Origin: a virus
Virus record (IMG/VR): IMGVR_UViG_3300021088_000013
Coordinates: 1-59,217 of that record
Direction: 5' to 3' (one strand)
Length of the DNA: 59,217 nt
Of the stretch, positions 6,543-14,001 are shown in pieces (within the stretch, counting starts at the first letter, position 1; the number at the start of each line of letters is the position of its first letter). The notes beneath the pieces are model-generated. The model was given only the letters and a program-made list of their open reading frames with translations. It was not told the DNA's origin and did no database searches. A program made the position numbers and the translations under genes.

Positions 6543-8681
6543 TTAATCCGACTCACGATTTTCGCCGTATCGATCCGCAGCTGTGGGTAATCTCCAGTAG
6601 GCTTTGCATGGGTAGCCCTCCCTAAAAGACACCACATTGAGTTGTTTCATGGCCCGATAGAGCGTTGGACGAGAGATGTCTTCATCGTTTTTTGCCTTGG
6701 CGCAAATTTGCTTCGCCGGGGCCTTGCCTTGCTCTTCTAGGTAGTCCCTCAGCCATGCCATAGCGAATCCGGGACCACCTAGCTCAGTCTCACCTTCAGT
6801 GTTGGAGTCCAGCACATCGGCTGCTGATAGCTCACAACGTCCAAGGATGTTGAAGGCTGCGACTTGTGCTTCACCGCCTAGGTCAGTGGGGATGGTGGCT
6901 GTGGCGATTTCGTAACGCAGCGACAAGTCCTCCACTCCCGTGGAGTTTTTGACTTGGCTCATGACCCGATCGCCGGTGCGTTTGTCTTTAACGAAGGCGA
7001 AGATGGCCCGGGCGACTTCCCCGAAGGCTGATGATCCGTTGATGGCTGCAACTAGATCGTTTCCTGGGAATTTGGTGAAGTGGGCGACGCCGAGCACTAT
7101 GCCGTCAATGGCTTCCGCTATCTGGGACCAGGGCTCGACATGAACGCGTGTTTCGTTGTTTTGGTTGATGTTGGTGGTTCCGGGGATGGTGGACATGATG
7201 GGGTCGACTACGATGACCCGAACGGAGGCCGCCACGAACGCTTCGATGAGCCAGTCTCGATGCGCCGCCGACATGAGTTTGGTGGGGTTGTCGTCGAGGT
7301 CGCGCATGTCGGGGAAGCAGATTCGTGCCGTGTCGGCCCCAGCGGCGTCTAAGCCGGGCTTGATGACGTAGCTGTGGCTTTCCTCGCCTGGGCTGATGTA
7401 GGCGACGTTGACGGGTTGACCGTACCAGCAGCCGTCTATGTTTCCGTTTGAGTAGCCCGCGGCGAACCAGCGCGCCGCGTTGGATTTCCCTGCGGCCGGG
7501 CGGCCGGCGAGGATCGCTAGGGTTCCTTTTTGGATGCGCCCCCGGTGATCGTAGGACCATGCCCAGGTGGGAACGTTGGATTTGATCTGATTGGCGAGTG
7601 TGAGGTGCACCCGTTTGTGTCCGTTGACGATGGGTGGCGACACAGAGGTTATCGGTGGGCTATCGGAACGAGGTAGGAGCCCGTCTGGTACATCGGAAGG
7701 GTGAACCTGTAGCCGAATGGCAGGGGGTGTCCAAATGTCGCTGAAATCGGATCCTAGGCCCTTTTCCGTTTTGGCCCGCACATCTACGAGTGGGGTGCTG
7801 CGGGCTTGTGCTACAGCCCAGGCAAGCATTCCGCGGAACTCCGCGTAGGCACTGTTCTCGGATAAAGATCTCACACCAACCTTGGCGGTGAGCATGGATT
7901 CGATGAAGGCTTCTTGGAGTATTTCGATGGCGTCACGGGCGGGGAAATAGCCGGCGCGGGCCTCTTCGAGCGCCGCGGTGAGGATGGAGACCATGGTGTC
8001 GTGGCGGCTATCCCCGCGTTCGACATGTCCGCGGTATTTGCGTGTCCAGTTGGCGAGGATGCCGGGCCTGGAGCTGCCGCTGGCGTCTTGAATGAAGGCG
8101 CGTACGTCGCTATCGGTGGCGCAGGATTCGGCTTGTGCGGTGTCGGCAAGCATTTCGGATAGCGGTACCGGTAGTTCGGGTATTTCACCGATCAGAACCC
8201 AGCGGTATTCGCCGCTTTCGGGGTGTTGGGTGGGCTGTACGCAGATGACGCCGCCTGCGCCGCGAATGTCGAGGCCTAGGCCGGAGAGTTTTCCTTTTCC
8301 GTTTCCTATGCGTCTTCCGGCAGGTTGGGTGAAGAGGTAGTGTCCGCGACCTATTGAATCGGGTCGGGTGGATTGATAGGGCGGCTGGACGGAAAGGATG
8401 ATCTCGTTGAGCCATGCTGGTATGAGCTCAGGTTTGTCTACGTCGAGGACGATGAGTCCGGAGCGTCCAATGTCGATGGCGATACCGTCGCTGCTGCCGG
8501 CAAACCAGGCGGTGAGCACTTCGATGTCACGTGACGATTTGTCCTGCCATGTCTTACCTACCCGGCTTCCAGGGTTTTTGGTACCCGGCGCGACTGGGAG
8601 TAGATAGAGGCCGGCTTCAGCGTAGCTGAGTGCCGCAGTGAGGTTGTCTGCGTTATGGGGAAGGTTGGGGATCTCAGTCAT
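6543..8681 (-). CDS. Prim-Pol primase-helicase replication protein
   Basis: 712 residues. Residues 13-180 are a bifunctional primase-polymerase (Prim-Pol) domain: YAEAGLYLLPVAPGTKNP at the start, catalytic VLDVD at 78-82 and GRGHYLF with His114. A helical middle precedes a RecA-like ATPase: Walker A GRPAAGKSN at 393-401 and Walker B VIVVDP at 489-494. Residues 645-705 look like a winged helix (ISRPTLYRAMKQLNVVSF), a likely origin-binding domain. The layout matches plasmid and phage initiators that prime, unwind and recognise the origin. It is followed directly by the 11-mer array, its probable binding site. The inter-domain linker at 326-336 (VHPSDVPDGLL) is encoded by a 27-bp sequence repeated at 28853-28879. 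Confidence 0.85.
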   Translation of the reverse strand: MTEIPNLPHNADNLTAALSYAEAGLYLLPVAPGTKNPGSRVGKTWQDKSSRDIEVLTAWFAGSSDGIAIDIGRSGLIVLDVDKPELIPAWLNEIILSVQPPYQSTRPDSIGRGHYLFTQPAGRRIGNGKGKLSGLGLDIRGAGGVICVQPTQHPESGEYRWVLIGEIPELPVPLSEMLADTAQAESCATDSDVRAFIQDASGSSRPGILANWTRKYRGHVERGDSRHDTMVSILTAALEEARAGYFPARDAIEILQEAFIESMLTAKVGVRSLSENSAYAEFRGMLAWAVAQARSTPLVDVRAKTEKGLGSDFSDIWTPPAIRLQVHPSDVPDGLLPRSDSPPITSVSPPIVNGHKRVHLTLANQIKSNVPTWAWSYDHRGRIQKGTLAILAGRPAAGKSNAARWFAAGYSNGNIDGCWYGQPVNVAYISPGEESHSYVIKPGLDAAGADTARICFPDMRDLDDNPTKLMSAAHRDWLIEAFVAASVRVIVVDPIMSTIPGTTNINQNNETRVHVEPWSQIAEAIDGIVLGVAHFTKFPGNDLVAAINGSSAFGEVARAIFAFVKDKRTGDRVMSQVKNSTGVEDLSLRYEIATATIPTDLGGEAQVAAFNILGRCELSAADVLDSNTEGETELGGPGFAMAWLRDYLEEQGKAPAKQICAKAKNDEDISRPTLYRAMKQLNVVSFREGYPCKAYWRLPTAADRYGENRESD
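7681..7707 (-). repeat. 27-bp sequence repeated in opposite orientation at 28853-28879
   Basis: Identical over 27 bases to 28853-28879 (minus-strand copy reads GGTTCACCCTTCC and onward); with the flank GCTAC it continues to 33 bases with one mismatch. Here it encodes the linker of the replication protein. The two copies face opposite ways, so recombination between them would invert about 21 kb. Confidence 0.9.
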
Positions 8682-8687
8682 GCCGCT

Positions 8688-8957
8688 TCAGGCATCTTTG
8701 ATTCTGGAATTAGGGTGTGGATCTGTCATGCGCCATTCCCAAGTGTCTGGTGTTCCACCACACCATTCCCACTTACGGCCCATGTCGTCAATAAAGCATT
8801 GATCAGGGATAGTATCCATAGCCGCCAGCGCGGATTTAGCCCAGACACGGTAGGTTTGACATTCATCTTCTGTGAGAAGCTCGTAGTAGACGGATTCGAT
8901 ATTTGACCATATCGCCGCGGTGAGGGCTTCGGCCACTCGGTCGATTTTGTCGCTCAT
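8688..8957 (-). CDS. Hypothetical protein
   Basis: 89 residues from ATG 8957 (MSDKIDRVAEALTAAIW), an ATGA overlap with the HTH gene stop. A helical N-terminus is followed by a tryptophan-rich end (RKWEWCGGTPDTWEWRM). Function unknown; it lies between an HTH protein and the replication protein. Confidence 0.6.
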   Translation of the reverse strand: MSDKIDRVAEALTAAIWSNIESVYYELLTEDECQTYRVWAKSALAAMDTIPDQCFIDDMGRKWEWCGGTPDTWEWRMTDPHPNSRIKDA

Positions 8958-9325
8958 GAGAGGGTTTTGTCGGTGAGTAGTAGTCCAAGCTGGCGCTGAA
9001 GGTTCCGCACCGAGGTTAGGCTTCCGCCTCGGCATGCGCTGCGCCCGCGGTAGCGCTGATAGAGGTAGTCCGCGCTAAATCCTAGGGTGCGTGCGATCTC
9101 CTTAATGGGGCACTCGTCGGCGAGCATGTCTTCGATGAGTTGCCGATCATCATCGGTTATTCTGCGGACGGGGCGTTGTATGCCTAGAGCAGCGCGGTAG
9201 CGCTGCACGGATCGTCTTGTTACACCCATTGATGCAGCGATTTGTGTGATGGTTAAACCTTGTCGATCAAGTTTGAGTGCGGTTTGTCGACGTCGCTCTA
9301 TCTCTTCGCGGGAAATGTTGCACAT
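8954..9325 (-). CDS. HTH DNA-binding protein, two HTH segments
   Basis: 123 residues. Residues 10-50 are a homeodomain-like helix-turn-helix (ALKLDRQGLTITQIAASMG, then VTRRSVQRYRAALG). A second similar unit follows (DDRQLIEDMLADECPIKEIA, then LGFSADYLYQRYRG), as in phage HTH_23/HTH_38-type regulators and transposase-like binders. It is the first gene leftward of the structured gap at 9326-9523 and directly precedes the replication genes. It may regulate them or bind the origin. The fold is clear, the target unknown. Confidence 0.7.
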   Translation of the reverse strand: MCNISREEIERRRQTALKLDRQGLTITQIAASMGVTRRSVQRYRAALGIQRPVRRITDDDRQLIEDMLADECPIKEIARTLGFSADYLYQRYRGRSACRGGSLTSVRNLQRQLGLLLTDKTLS

Positions 9326-9359
9326 ATAACCCTCGGATCGTGTGCTTGAAGTTTTTTTG

Positions 9360-9427
9360 GGGAACCGGGCGGCGTCACAGCTCGCTGCCTAAGTGATGTT
9401 GTGCCGCCACTCCGGTGCCCGGTTCCC
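9360..9427. repeat. 11-bp inverted repeat (long hairpin)
   Basis: GGGAACCGGGC at 9360-9370 pairs perfectly with GCCCGGTTCCC at 9417-9427 around a 46-base loop, flanked by a T-run at 9352-9358. Read on the minus strand the stem is followed by A, not U, so it is not a classic terminator for leftward transcription. It may be an RNA element, or a binding site ahead of the HTH gene. Confidence 0.55.
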
Positions 9428-9448
9428 TTTGCTGCGTTATTTCGTTGT

Positions 9449-9474
9449 ACCGGGTATGCGCAGACCCACCCGGT
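9449..9474. repeat. 7-bp inverted repeat
   Basis: ACCGGGT at 9449-9455 pairs with ACCCGGT at 9468-9474 over a 12-base loop. It lies between two longer hairpins, so the 200-bp gap consists almost wholly of potential stems. Confidence 0.5.
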
Positions 9475-9478
9475 TAAA

Positions 9479-9520
9479 CGGGTGCCGAGAGTAGGAGTGT
9501 CACCGCGCCCCCGGCACCCG
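9479..9520 (-). terminator. Terminator-like hairpin after the 191-residue gene
   Basis: CGGGTGCCG at 9479-9487 pairs with CGGCACCCG at 9512-9520 around a 24-base loop. On the minus strand the stem begins four bases after the stop codon of the gene at 9524 and is followed by TTTAA, a short U run. The loop is long for a strong intrinsic terminator, so it may be partial or need help. Confidence 0.5.
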
Positions 9521-9523
9521 AGC

Positions 9524-10099
9524 TTATGTCGCTGCGACGTTTTTGATGGCTTGACGAGCCTCAGGTGATAGTGACGCCCACAGGTCGGCGCTCATACCAG
9601 GCGGCAGCTTTTCGTCATTCACGAGCTCTCCCTCGGTCTCACCGGCGTCACTGCAGGTTCCGAGGAACGCCCCAGATACCGACGGCGGATCGTAGGTAGA
9701 GCTAAACTGCCGTGCCGGAGACATGCGGGGGTTTTTCGGTGGCTCATCATGGGTGTAGACAACGGTCAAGTCACCGCCTTCATCGATGCCTTTCGTCCCG
9801 GCTTTGCGGACAGCGTCGCCGATCGCGGAGCGCAACGCTCCTTTGACGTACAACCTGCGACGGCCGTCATCGTTTTCAACGCTGGGGTCGCGTAGCTCCG
9901 TTTGGAGGGTGACGACGAGTTGCATCATCGGATTGCCGTCGTCCCAGGTTTTTAGGTCGCCTTTGATGTCGGTTTGCTGCGCGGTGAACGGTTCCTCGCA
10001 TATGGTGCCGGAGATAACATCGCCGTACTGTGAGTTTTTCGTCGGCCAGTACGGCAGTTTGGTGCCGCCGAAAAAGTCCTCCGAGTCGTTTTTGGGCAT
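9524..10099 (-). CDS. Possible phage ssDNA-binding (OB-fold-like) protein
   Basis: 191 residues beginning MPKNDSEDFFGGTKLPYWPT. This family occurs next to replication genes in many actinophages and has the order: short acidic head, a beta-rich core with KTWDDGNPMMQLVVTLQT and RRRLYVKGALRSAIGDAVRKAG, a GGDLTVVYT strand, then a disordered acidic linker and a short C-terminal helix (SPEARQAIKNV). The beta core plus flexible acidic tail resembles single-strand-binding proteins, a frequent tentative assignment. It precedes the HTH and replication genes. A terminator-like hairpin follows. Confidence 0.5.
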   Translation of the reverse strand: MPKNDSEDFFGGTKLPYWPTKNSQYGDVISGTICEEPFTAQQTDIKGDLKTWDDGNPMMQLVVTLQTELRDPSVENDDGRRRLYVKGALRSAIGDAVRKAGTKGIDEGGDLTVVYTHDEPPKNPRMSPARQFSSTYDPPSVSGAFLGTCSDAGETEGELVNDEKLPPGMSADLWASLSPEARQAIKNVAAT

Positions 10100-10164
10100 T
10101 TCTAGTTTCTCTTTCGTGGTGTGTAGGGGTTCTGCGCCGAATGTTTTAAGCCGTCAGCGCGCGG

Positions 10165-10257
10165 CTAGTCTGGAAGATCGGAGATCTTTTGTAGCCACAT
10201 TTGGTACTCAGTCTCGGTAGCGATGTTTCTTATGAGTTGACGTAGCGTGGTATTCAT
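10165..10257 (-). CDS. 30-residue peptide gene
   Basis: Encodes MNTTLRQLIRNIATETEYQM and a short tail ending SDLPD. It has one of the best ribosome sites in the window (GGAGGAATAATCATAATG), placed over the stop of the preceding gene. Amphipathic helix; function unknown. The strong site argues that the short frame is translated. Confidence 0.55.
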   Translation of the reverse strand: MNTTLRQLIRNIATETEYQMWLQKISDLPD

Positions 10258-10262
10258 TATGA

Positions 10263-10502
10263 TTATTCCTCCCCAGCGCGGTGCTCATAGTTAAGAGCAG
10301 CAACTATCGTAGAAGCGATAAATGGGTCACGGGCCATTGCGATGACCATTGAAGTGCCAGTAGATTGAACTTTCCAAATCGCTGAGCTTCCTGCTGTATG
10401 GTAGTAGGGGTGCATATGTTCAGGAACTTCATGGGTGATATGATGAATGTTCATAGTACTGATTGCGGATCCGTGTTTCGGTAGCAGGTCATCCGATTTC
10501 AT
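10263..10502 (-). CDS. Hypothetical protein
   Basis: 79 residues, His/Met-rich in the middle (MNIHHITHEVPEHMHPYYHT), which could bind metal, and helical at the C-terminus. The start is an ATGA overlap with the previous stop. No family recognised. Confidence 0.55.
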   Translation of the reverse strand: MKSDDLLPKHGSAISTMNIHHITHEVPEHMHPYYHTAGSSAIWKVQSTGTSMVIAMARDPFIASTIVAALNYEHRAGEE

Positions 10503-10747
10503 GACGCGTCCTTCAATGCTTTCCGTATCTGCATGATTAGTCTATGGCTTGTGGCTGTCGGTAGGTAGATGAGAGCTTTGTAGGCGTCAGCTGCAGCTGA
10601 TAGCCAGATGCCCTGCTCTTTAGTGATGGTAGATGGTGCGCAGTATGCCGCCCATATCGCGTCGAGTGGGTCTGTCGGGTTAGGCCAATTCAATGTCAGC
10701 CCCAAATTTTCTCCCTCGATCCTAAGGAATTCGTTACTCATCGCCAT
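10499..10747 (-). CDS. Hypothetical protein
   Basis: 82 residues, starting at ATG 10747 or 10741. A WPNPTDPLDAIWAAYCA stretch is followed by predicted helices. No recognisable motif. It overlaps the preceding 36-residue membrane gene by 14 bases. Confidence 0.55.
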   Translation of the reverse strand: MAMSNEFLRIEGENLGLTLNWPNPTDPLDAIWAAYCAPSTITKEQGIWLSAAADAYKALIYLPTATSHRLIMQIRKALKDAS

Positions 10748-10844
10748 TCCACAGCCAGCATTTTGACAGTGCCCATGCGATAGATGGCGGACCAGTGATA
10801 GCCAAAGCGATCAGTGCCCATCCTTGAAGCTCTTGAAATGTCAT
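10734..10844 (-). CDS. Small membrane peptide
   Basis: 36 residues (MTFQELQGWALIALAITGPP and onward) with one Trp-flanked hydrophobic segment. The start overlaps the previous stop as ATGA. Probably a single-span membrane peptide; role unknown. Confidence 0.5.
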   Translation of the reverse strand: MTFQELQGWALIALAITGPPSIAWALSKCWLWNGDE

Positions 10845-11146
10845 TTACTATCCTCTGCCATATTTGCTGCGGCTAGCAGAGCTGCGGCGAATAGCCGAGC
10901 GCCTCGTGGAGTGTGCGTATCGCTGGGGCATAAGTCTCTAATGAATAAACCCAAACGTTCAGCAATTCCCTTACCGTAGCAGATCTCTAGATCCGCATCA
11001 GAAATATCATCTGGTAGTTCGATGATGGCGATGCCGGGTAGGGCTAGCAGTACGTCGGCGAGGTCTTCGCCATCGAAGATTTGCTGCCAGCAGTTGTCTA
11101 CAAATTGGTCAATAACCTCTGCGAGACGTGTTCTGATGTCAGTCAT
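10841..11146 (-). CDS. Hypothetical protein, tandem paralogue A
   Basis: 101 residues. It shares its N-terminus (MTDIRTRLAEVIDQ versus MTDIRTQLIDALDE) and its C-terminus (LLAAANMAED versus LAAANMAEE) with the product of the adjacent 11147-11479, so the two arose by duplication of one small gene. Acidic and helical. Function unknown. Confidence 0.6.
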   Translation of the reverse strand: MTDIRTRLAEVIDQFVDNCWQQIFDGEDLADVLLALPGIAIIELPDDISDADLEICYGKGIAERLGLFIRDLCPSDTHTPRGARLFAAALLAAANMAEDSK

Positions 11147-11479
11147 TTACCATTCCTCTGCCATATTTGCTGCGGCCAAAGTCTTGCTTGTGAAGATGTA
11201 TTGTGCGATAGATTCGGCATCGCGATCTAGTTGATGCATCGCTTCTGCCACAGAGCCACTATAGTGTTCGTAGGATGTACCATGGCTACATGCATAACCT
11301 TGGATGCCGGCTGCGATAGCAATTAATAGCGCATCACGCTCCACGATGACAATATTGGGCAGAGACAACACAGTGTCGCATATTTCACCAACGACACGGT
11401 GACTGGACCATGCATCGGAGTCGCTGTTATTCCATATCTCATCTAATGCGTCTATGAGTTGCGTTCTGATGTCAGTCAT
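11147..11479 (-). CDS. Hypothetical protein, tandem paralogue B
   Basis: 110 residues, paralogous to the next gene downstream at both ends while the middle has diverged. The start is an ATGA overlap with the 59-residue gene before it. Function unknown. Confidence 0.6.
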   Translation of the reverse strand: MTDIRTQLIDALDEIWNNSDSDAWSSHRVVGEICDTVLSLPNIVIVERDALLIAIAAGIQGYACSHGTSYEHYSGSVAEAMHQLDRDAESIAQYIFTSKTLAAANMAEEW

Positions 11480-11655
11480 TCTGTTTTCTCAGCTAATTCT
11501 GCAGCGATAATGTGGCCAATAATGGTTTTAAGACGCTCGTATTCAGCACGCGTGGCCTTTAGTTCGGCGAGGAGTTTCTCGGACACACGGCGAGGCAGCG
11601 GAGCGTATGGCATGTGGGACAAAAGGCTTTCCGCGCGCTCGACGATGTCCATCAT
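11476..11655 (-). CDS. Small coiled-coil hypothetical protein
   Basis: 59 residues (MMDIVERAESLLSHMPYAPL and onward), with a C-terminal coiled coil (KLLAELKATRAEYERLKTII). Both ends overlap neighbours (TAATG at the start, ATGA at the end). It resembles the 49-residue product of 12963-13112, which has the same order: helix with a TDIIKRAE or DIVERAE opening, Pro-rich turn, coiled coil. Confidence 0.55.
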   Translation of the reverse strand: MMDIVERAESLLSHMPYAPLPRRVSEKLLAELKATRAEYERLKTIIGHIIAAELAEKTE

Positions 11656-11840
11656 TAGCTCATCCAGCCGTCTTGACGTGCCTGGATAACGGCTTTATGG
11701 CGGCGCCAGCGGCGTTGATCTTCGCGCGCGGCTTTTAATTCTGCGACGAGCGCAGGGACGAGTGTTCGAGCCTCAGCCATGAATTTAGCATCGGCTTCCA
11801 GTGCGGCTTCGGCCTGTTCGATGATGTCGTCGCTCATCAC
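11655..11840 (-). CDS. Small helical hypothetical protein
   Basis: 61 residues, almost wholly helical (IIEQAEAALEADAKFMAEA), with an Arg/Lys-rich C-terminal coiled coil (LKAAREDQRRWRRHKAVIQ). Similar in plan to the neighbouring small genes and probably from the same expanded family. Confidence 0.55.
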   Translation of the reverse strand: MMSDDIIEQAEAALEADAKFMAEARTLVPALVAELKAAREDQRRWRRHKAVIQARQDGWMS

Positions 11841-12193
11841 ACCACCTGTCCGATCGGCTCGCGTGGTACGACGTACTCCGGGCAGTACGCCAAGGCAGCT
11901 GATATTACCAGGTAGTTGGCTCGGGGGAGGGTGTTTGCGGCGCCTGCTGCAACTTCTCCCATGACGACGTTGATCAACGGGATACCACGGTCGAGTAGCG
12001 CGCAGATCCCGCGAGCGGCAGCCACGGCGGCGTCTTCGTCTGGGTAGTCGATGTGAGCAACGTCGAGAGTGTGGATAAACCGCTGGTCGGCTTCGTTACC
12101 TGGGCTGCCGCGGTGAGTTGCCGCGACAAACGCGATCGTCGCGGCGAGTGTTAGCGCGGTGAACATGGCGAGTAGCCACATTTTTGATTTCAT
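11837..12193 (-). CDS. DUF732-family exported protein (copy 1)
   Basis: 118 residues from ATG 12193 (MKSKMWLLAMFTALTLA): an N-terminal signal or anchor at residues 4-24, then the mycobacterial DUF732 domain, DQRFIHTLDVAHIDYPDE, CALLDRG and a closing AYCPEY with two conserved Cys. DUF732 proteins are secreted or surface proteins found almost only in mycobacteria and their phages, with no proven function. It sits in the early operon among cytoplasmic genes. Two further copies lie near the lysis genes. A longer frame to 12262 lacks a ribosome site. Confidence 0.8.
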   Translation of the reverse strand: MKSKMWLLAMFTALTLAATIAFVAATHRGSPGNEADQRFIHTLDVAHIDYPDEDAAVAAARGICALLDRGIPLINVVMGEVAAGAANTLPRANYLVISAALAYCPEYVVPREPIGQVV

Positions 12194-12195
12194 TA

Positions 12196-12399
12196 CTAAT
12201 CCTTCAGAATCGCGCCGACACGCGCGCGCCAGGGGCCATCTGCTTTCATTTCCTGTACGCATAGGATTTCCTGGGCGTACTTCATGCCGTCTAAGAATAG
12301 TTCAGGAACATCAGTTTTAGAATTTAGATCCTCAATTTTTGAATGTAACATTTCAACTCCAGGTGTTACAAGTAGATCGAATATATAATTATTCTTCAT
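12196..12399 (-). CDS. Hypothetical protein
   Basis: 67 residues, mixed helix; MKNNYIFDLLVTPGVEML then acidic. It overlaps the previous gene and ends two bases before the DUF732 start. No motif recognised. Confidence 0.55.
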   Translation of the reverse strand: MKNNYIFDLLVTPGVEMLHSKIEDLNSKTDVPELFLDGMKYAQEILCVQEMKADGPWRARVGAILKD

Positions 12400-12604
12400 C
12401 CCAGCTCTTCAATACTCCGATGATTGGATCTGCATCCGGCATGGAGCAGACTTTCTTATGCGCATCGAACCACAGGTCCGAAAGCTCCTTTGTTAAAGGG
12501 GGGTCTGTTTCATCAGTCCATGGACAGAATGTCCCACACTGCCAGCATCCTGCTGATACAAGTTGGTTAGCATCACTGTAATCGAATTCACTATAGTCTG
12601 TCAT
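12389..12604 (-). CDS. Small Cys-containing hypothetical protein
   Basis: 71 residues with CWQCGTFCPW in the middle and a later AHKKVC, giving four Cys and one His that could form a zinc site. Very acidic N-terminus (DYSEFDYSD). Function unknown. Confidence 0.55.
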   Translation of the reverse strand: MTDYSEFDYSDANQLVSAGCWQCGTFCPWTDETDPPLTKELSDLWFDAHKKVCSMPDADPIIGVLKSWDEE

Positions 12605-12610
12605 GGTATC

Positions 12611-12961
12611 TCACTCTAGAACTTCGGTGTATGGGACACCTTTTGTTGGAATAGCTGCATGCCATTTTTGTTCGTATTTATTCTGTCTATCCCAAGTTCG
12701 TGACCATGGATTCCATTGATATAGATCCCCATCTGGATTTCGCCACGCCACAGCTGATCGCTCATTTATTCCTAGGCTGTAAACAACGCGGAGCTTCTGG
12801 GCACGTATGTCAGCGAGTTCAGCTTCCAAATGCCAGGCCTCGCGGCGCGAATCCTCTAGCGCATCAGCAAGCTGGTTGATGAGGGTGCTGCATTCGCCCC
12901 ATAGGAATTTTGAAACTTCTCTGGCTGTAGATATGAGCCGATCATTGGCCGTGTCGGTCAT
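12611..12961 (-). CDS. Hypothetical protein with coiled coil
   Basis: 116 residues. The N-terminal half is helical (LADALEDSRREAWHLEAELA), the C-terminal half is Trp-rich and probably beta (WRNPDGDLYQWNPWSRTW). No family recognised. Confidence 0.55.
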   Translation of the reverse strand: MTDTANDRLISTAREVSKFLWGECSTLINQLADALEDSRREAWHLEAELADIRAQKLRVVYSLGINERSAVAWRNPDGDLYQWNPWSRTWDRQNKYEQKWHAAIPTKGVPYTEVLE

Positions 12962-12962
12962 G

Positions 12963-13112
12963 CTATTGTCCTCGTAGACGTTGAAGTTCTCCGTGCAGCT
13001 TTTTTAGTTCTTTGACGAGTTCGGCGATGATTCCAATGAGGTGTGGAGGGTTTAGTTTCGGGTCATACGACGTAAGCATTACCGTTTCAGCGCGTTTGAT
13101 GATGTCTGTCAT
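12963..13112 (-). CDS. Small coiled-coil hypothetical protein
   Basis: 49 residues (MTDIIKRAETVMLTSYDPKL and onward), ending in an amphipathic helix (LVKELKKLHGELQRLRGQ). An AAGGAAA ribosome site precedes ATG 13112. Similar in plan to 11476-11655. Confidence 0.55.
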   Translation of the reverse strand: MTDIIKRAETVMLTSYDPKLNPPHLIGIIAELVKELKKLHGELQRLRGQ

Positions 13113-13124
13113 GCTTTTATTTCC

Positions 13125-13301
13125 TTAGATAAGACGAACTGGATGATGTGGAAATTGTATGCATCCTGAGTTTGGAGGAGATATTGTCAATCTAATGCAT
13201 GATGGGGAATGACGAAACATAGGCGCTTCCTTGTAAACGGCATCGGATGAAATGCATAATGGTATTATAGCGATAACGACAATGATAGATACACGAATCA
13301 T
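13125..13301 (-). CDS. Possible small exported or membrane protein
   Basis: 58 residues with an N-terminal hydrophobic segment (MIRVSIIVVIAIIPLCISSD) that looks like a signal peptide or anchor. There is no clear ribosome site, but its stop merges with the ribosome site of the next gene (TAAGGAAA), the tight packing expected of a real gene here. The C-terminal half has unremarkable composition. Treat as tentative. Confidence 0.35.
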   Translation of the reverse strand: MIRVSIIVVIAIIPLCISSDAVYKEAPMFRHSPSCIRLTISPPNSGCIQFPHHPVRLI

Positions 13302-13310
13302 GGTGATGTA

Positions 13311-13625
13311 TCAACTGTATTTGTTAATAATATCTTTGACGATGAGTTGTAGATCTTCGATTGTATTTTCGTAATGGAATAGTTTGTGAGCGTCTTCGTA
13401 GGTTAGGCCAAGTAGCTGAACCGCTAATTGCTGAGGATGAACTATTTGGCCATGGTTATCAGAGAAGAGTCTTTCACCTAGGTACCTATACCCAGATAGT
13501 AGGCATGTCCAACCGGCAAAACATGCCGTTGTTCCACAGTCATCGACCCAAACTGTCTGATTGTGTGCTTTGGGATTGTCTATGATATGCCTCATAGTTT
13601 GTTCGAGAAGCTCGGTGTTTATCAT
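13311..13625 (-). CDS. HNQTVW-motif hypothetical protein (copy 1)
   Basis: 104 residues from ATG 13625 (MINTELLEQTMRHI), an ATGA overlap with the 35-residue gene. It shares with the product of 14873-15202 a helix (LLExTMxHIxDNP), the motif HNQTVW and a CxTxACxAGWxC core, followed by a Leu-rich region (YLGLxxDEA). The family is widespread in actinophages and uncharacterised. The conserved Cys and Trp suggest a small alpha/beta fold. Confidence 0.6.
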   Translation of the reverse strand: MINTELLEQTMRHIIDNPKAHNQTVWVDDCGTTACFAGWTCLLSGYRYLGERLFSDNHGQIVHPQQLAVQLLGLTYEDAHKLFHYENTIEDLQLIVKDIINKYS

Positions 13626-13729
13626 CGTGTTACCCTTCCGCAGTATTGGCACTGCAGGAATATCCTGCCGCTAGGATGCTGATGAACTGCAAAGCTATGT
13701 TTATGTAATAGCTGTTTAAGAATTCTCAT
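13622..13729 (-). CDS. 35-residue Cys-pair peptide
   Basis: MRILKQLLHKHSFAVHQHPS followed by GRIFLQCQYCGRVTR. A CxxC pair near the end plus several His could bind zinc. ATGA overlaps on both sides support translation. Confidence 0.5.
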   Translation of the reverse strand: MRILKQLLHKHSFAVHQHPSGRIFLQCQYCGRVTR

Positions 13730-13893
13730 TTGAATTCCACCATTGGTGCTAGTACTTTTGCTATGCGTTTAGCTATTTCATCTTCCGTTCGATAGATAGC
13801 GCAAACTCGATCATTCACATCCGTGCCTGTAATGTAGGTCAGATTAGGAATTTCTAGGATTATTTTGGCGATAATCTGTTCTGTCTCACTCAT
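13726..13893 (-). CDS. Small hypothetical protein
   Basis: 55 residues (MSETEQIIAKIILEIPNLTY and onward), alternating helix and strand, ending VLAPMVEFK. Ends in an ATGA overlap with the next gene. No family recognised. Confidence 0.5.
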   Translation of the reverse strand: MSETEQIIAKIILEIPNLTYITGTDVNDRVCAIYRTEDEIAKRIAKVLAPMVEFK

Positions 13894-13899
13894 TACTAA

Positions 13900-14001
13900 T
13901 CACTTCCAAACATGCTGTATGAAGATATGGAGAGCGAGCCCCGTCATAATGGCTGTCAAGGAAAGCTTTAACCAAAGGATGGCAGCATCAAGGTTACTCA
14001 C
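13900..14001 (-). CDS. Small single-span membrane protein
   Basis: 33 residues from GTG 14001, which overlaps the stop of the exonuclease gene as GTGA. Mostly one hydrophobic helix (AAILWLKLSLTAIMTGLAL), ending FIQHVWK. Function unknown. Confidence 0.5.
   Translation of the reverse strand: MSNLDAAILWLKLSLTAIMTGLALHIFIQHVWK

Noticed and set aside
6123-6637. Open frames across the 11-mer array
   Set aside because: They arise from the repeats (alternating Arg/Gln/Leu runs), lack ribosome sites and overlap better genes on the same strand.
8688-9035. Longer start for the gene after the HTH protein
   Set aside because: Residues before Met 27 overlap the HTH gene; the ATGA at 8954-8957 is the better start.
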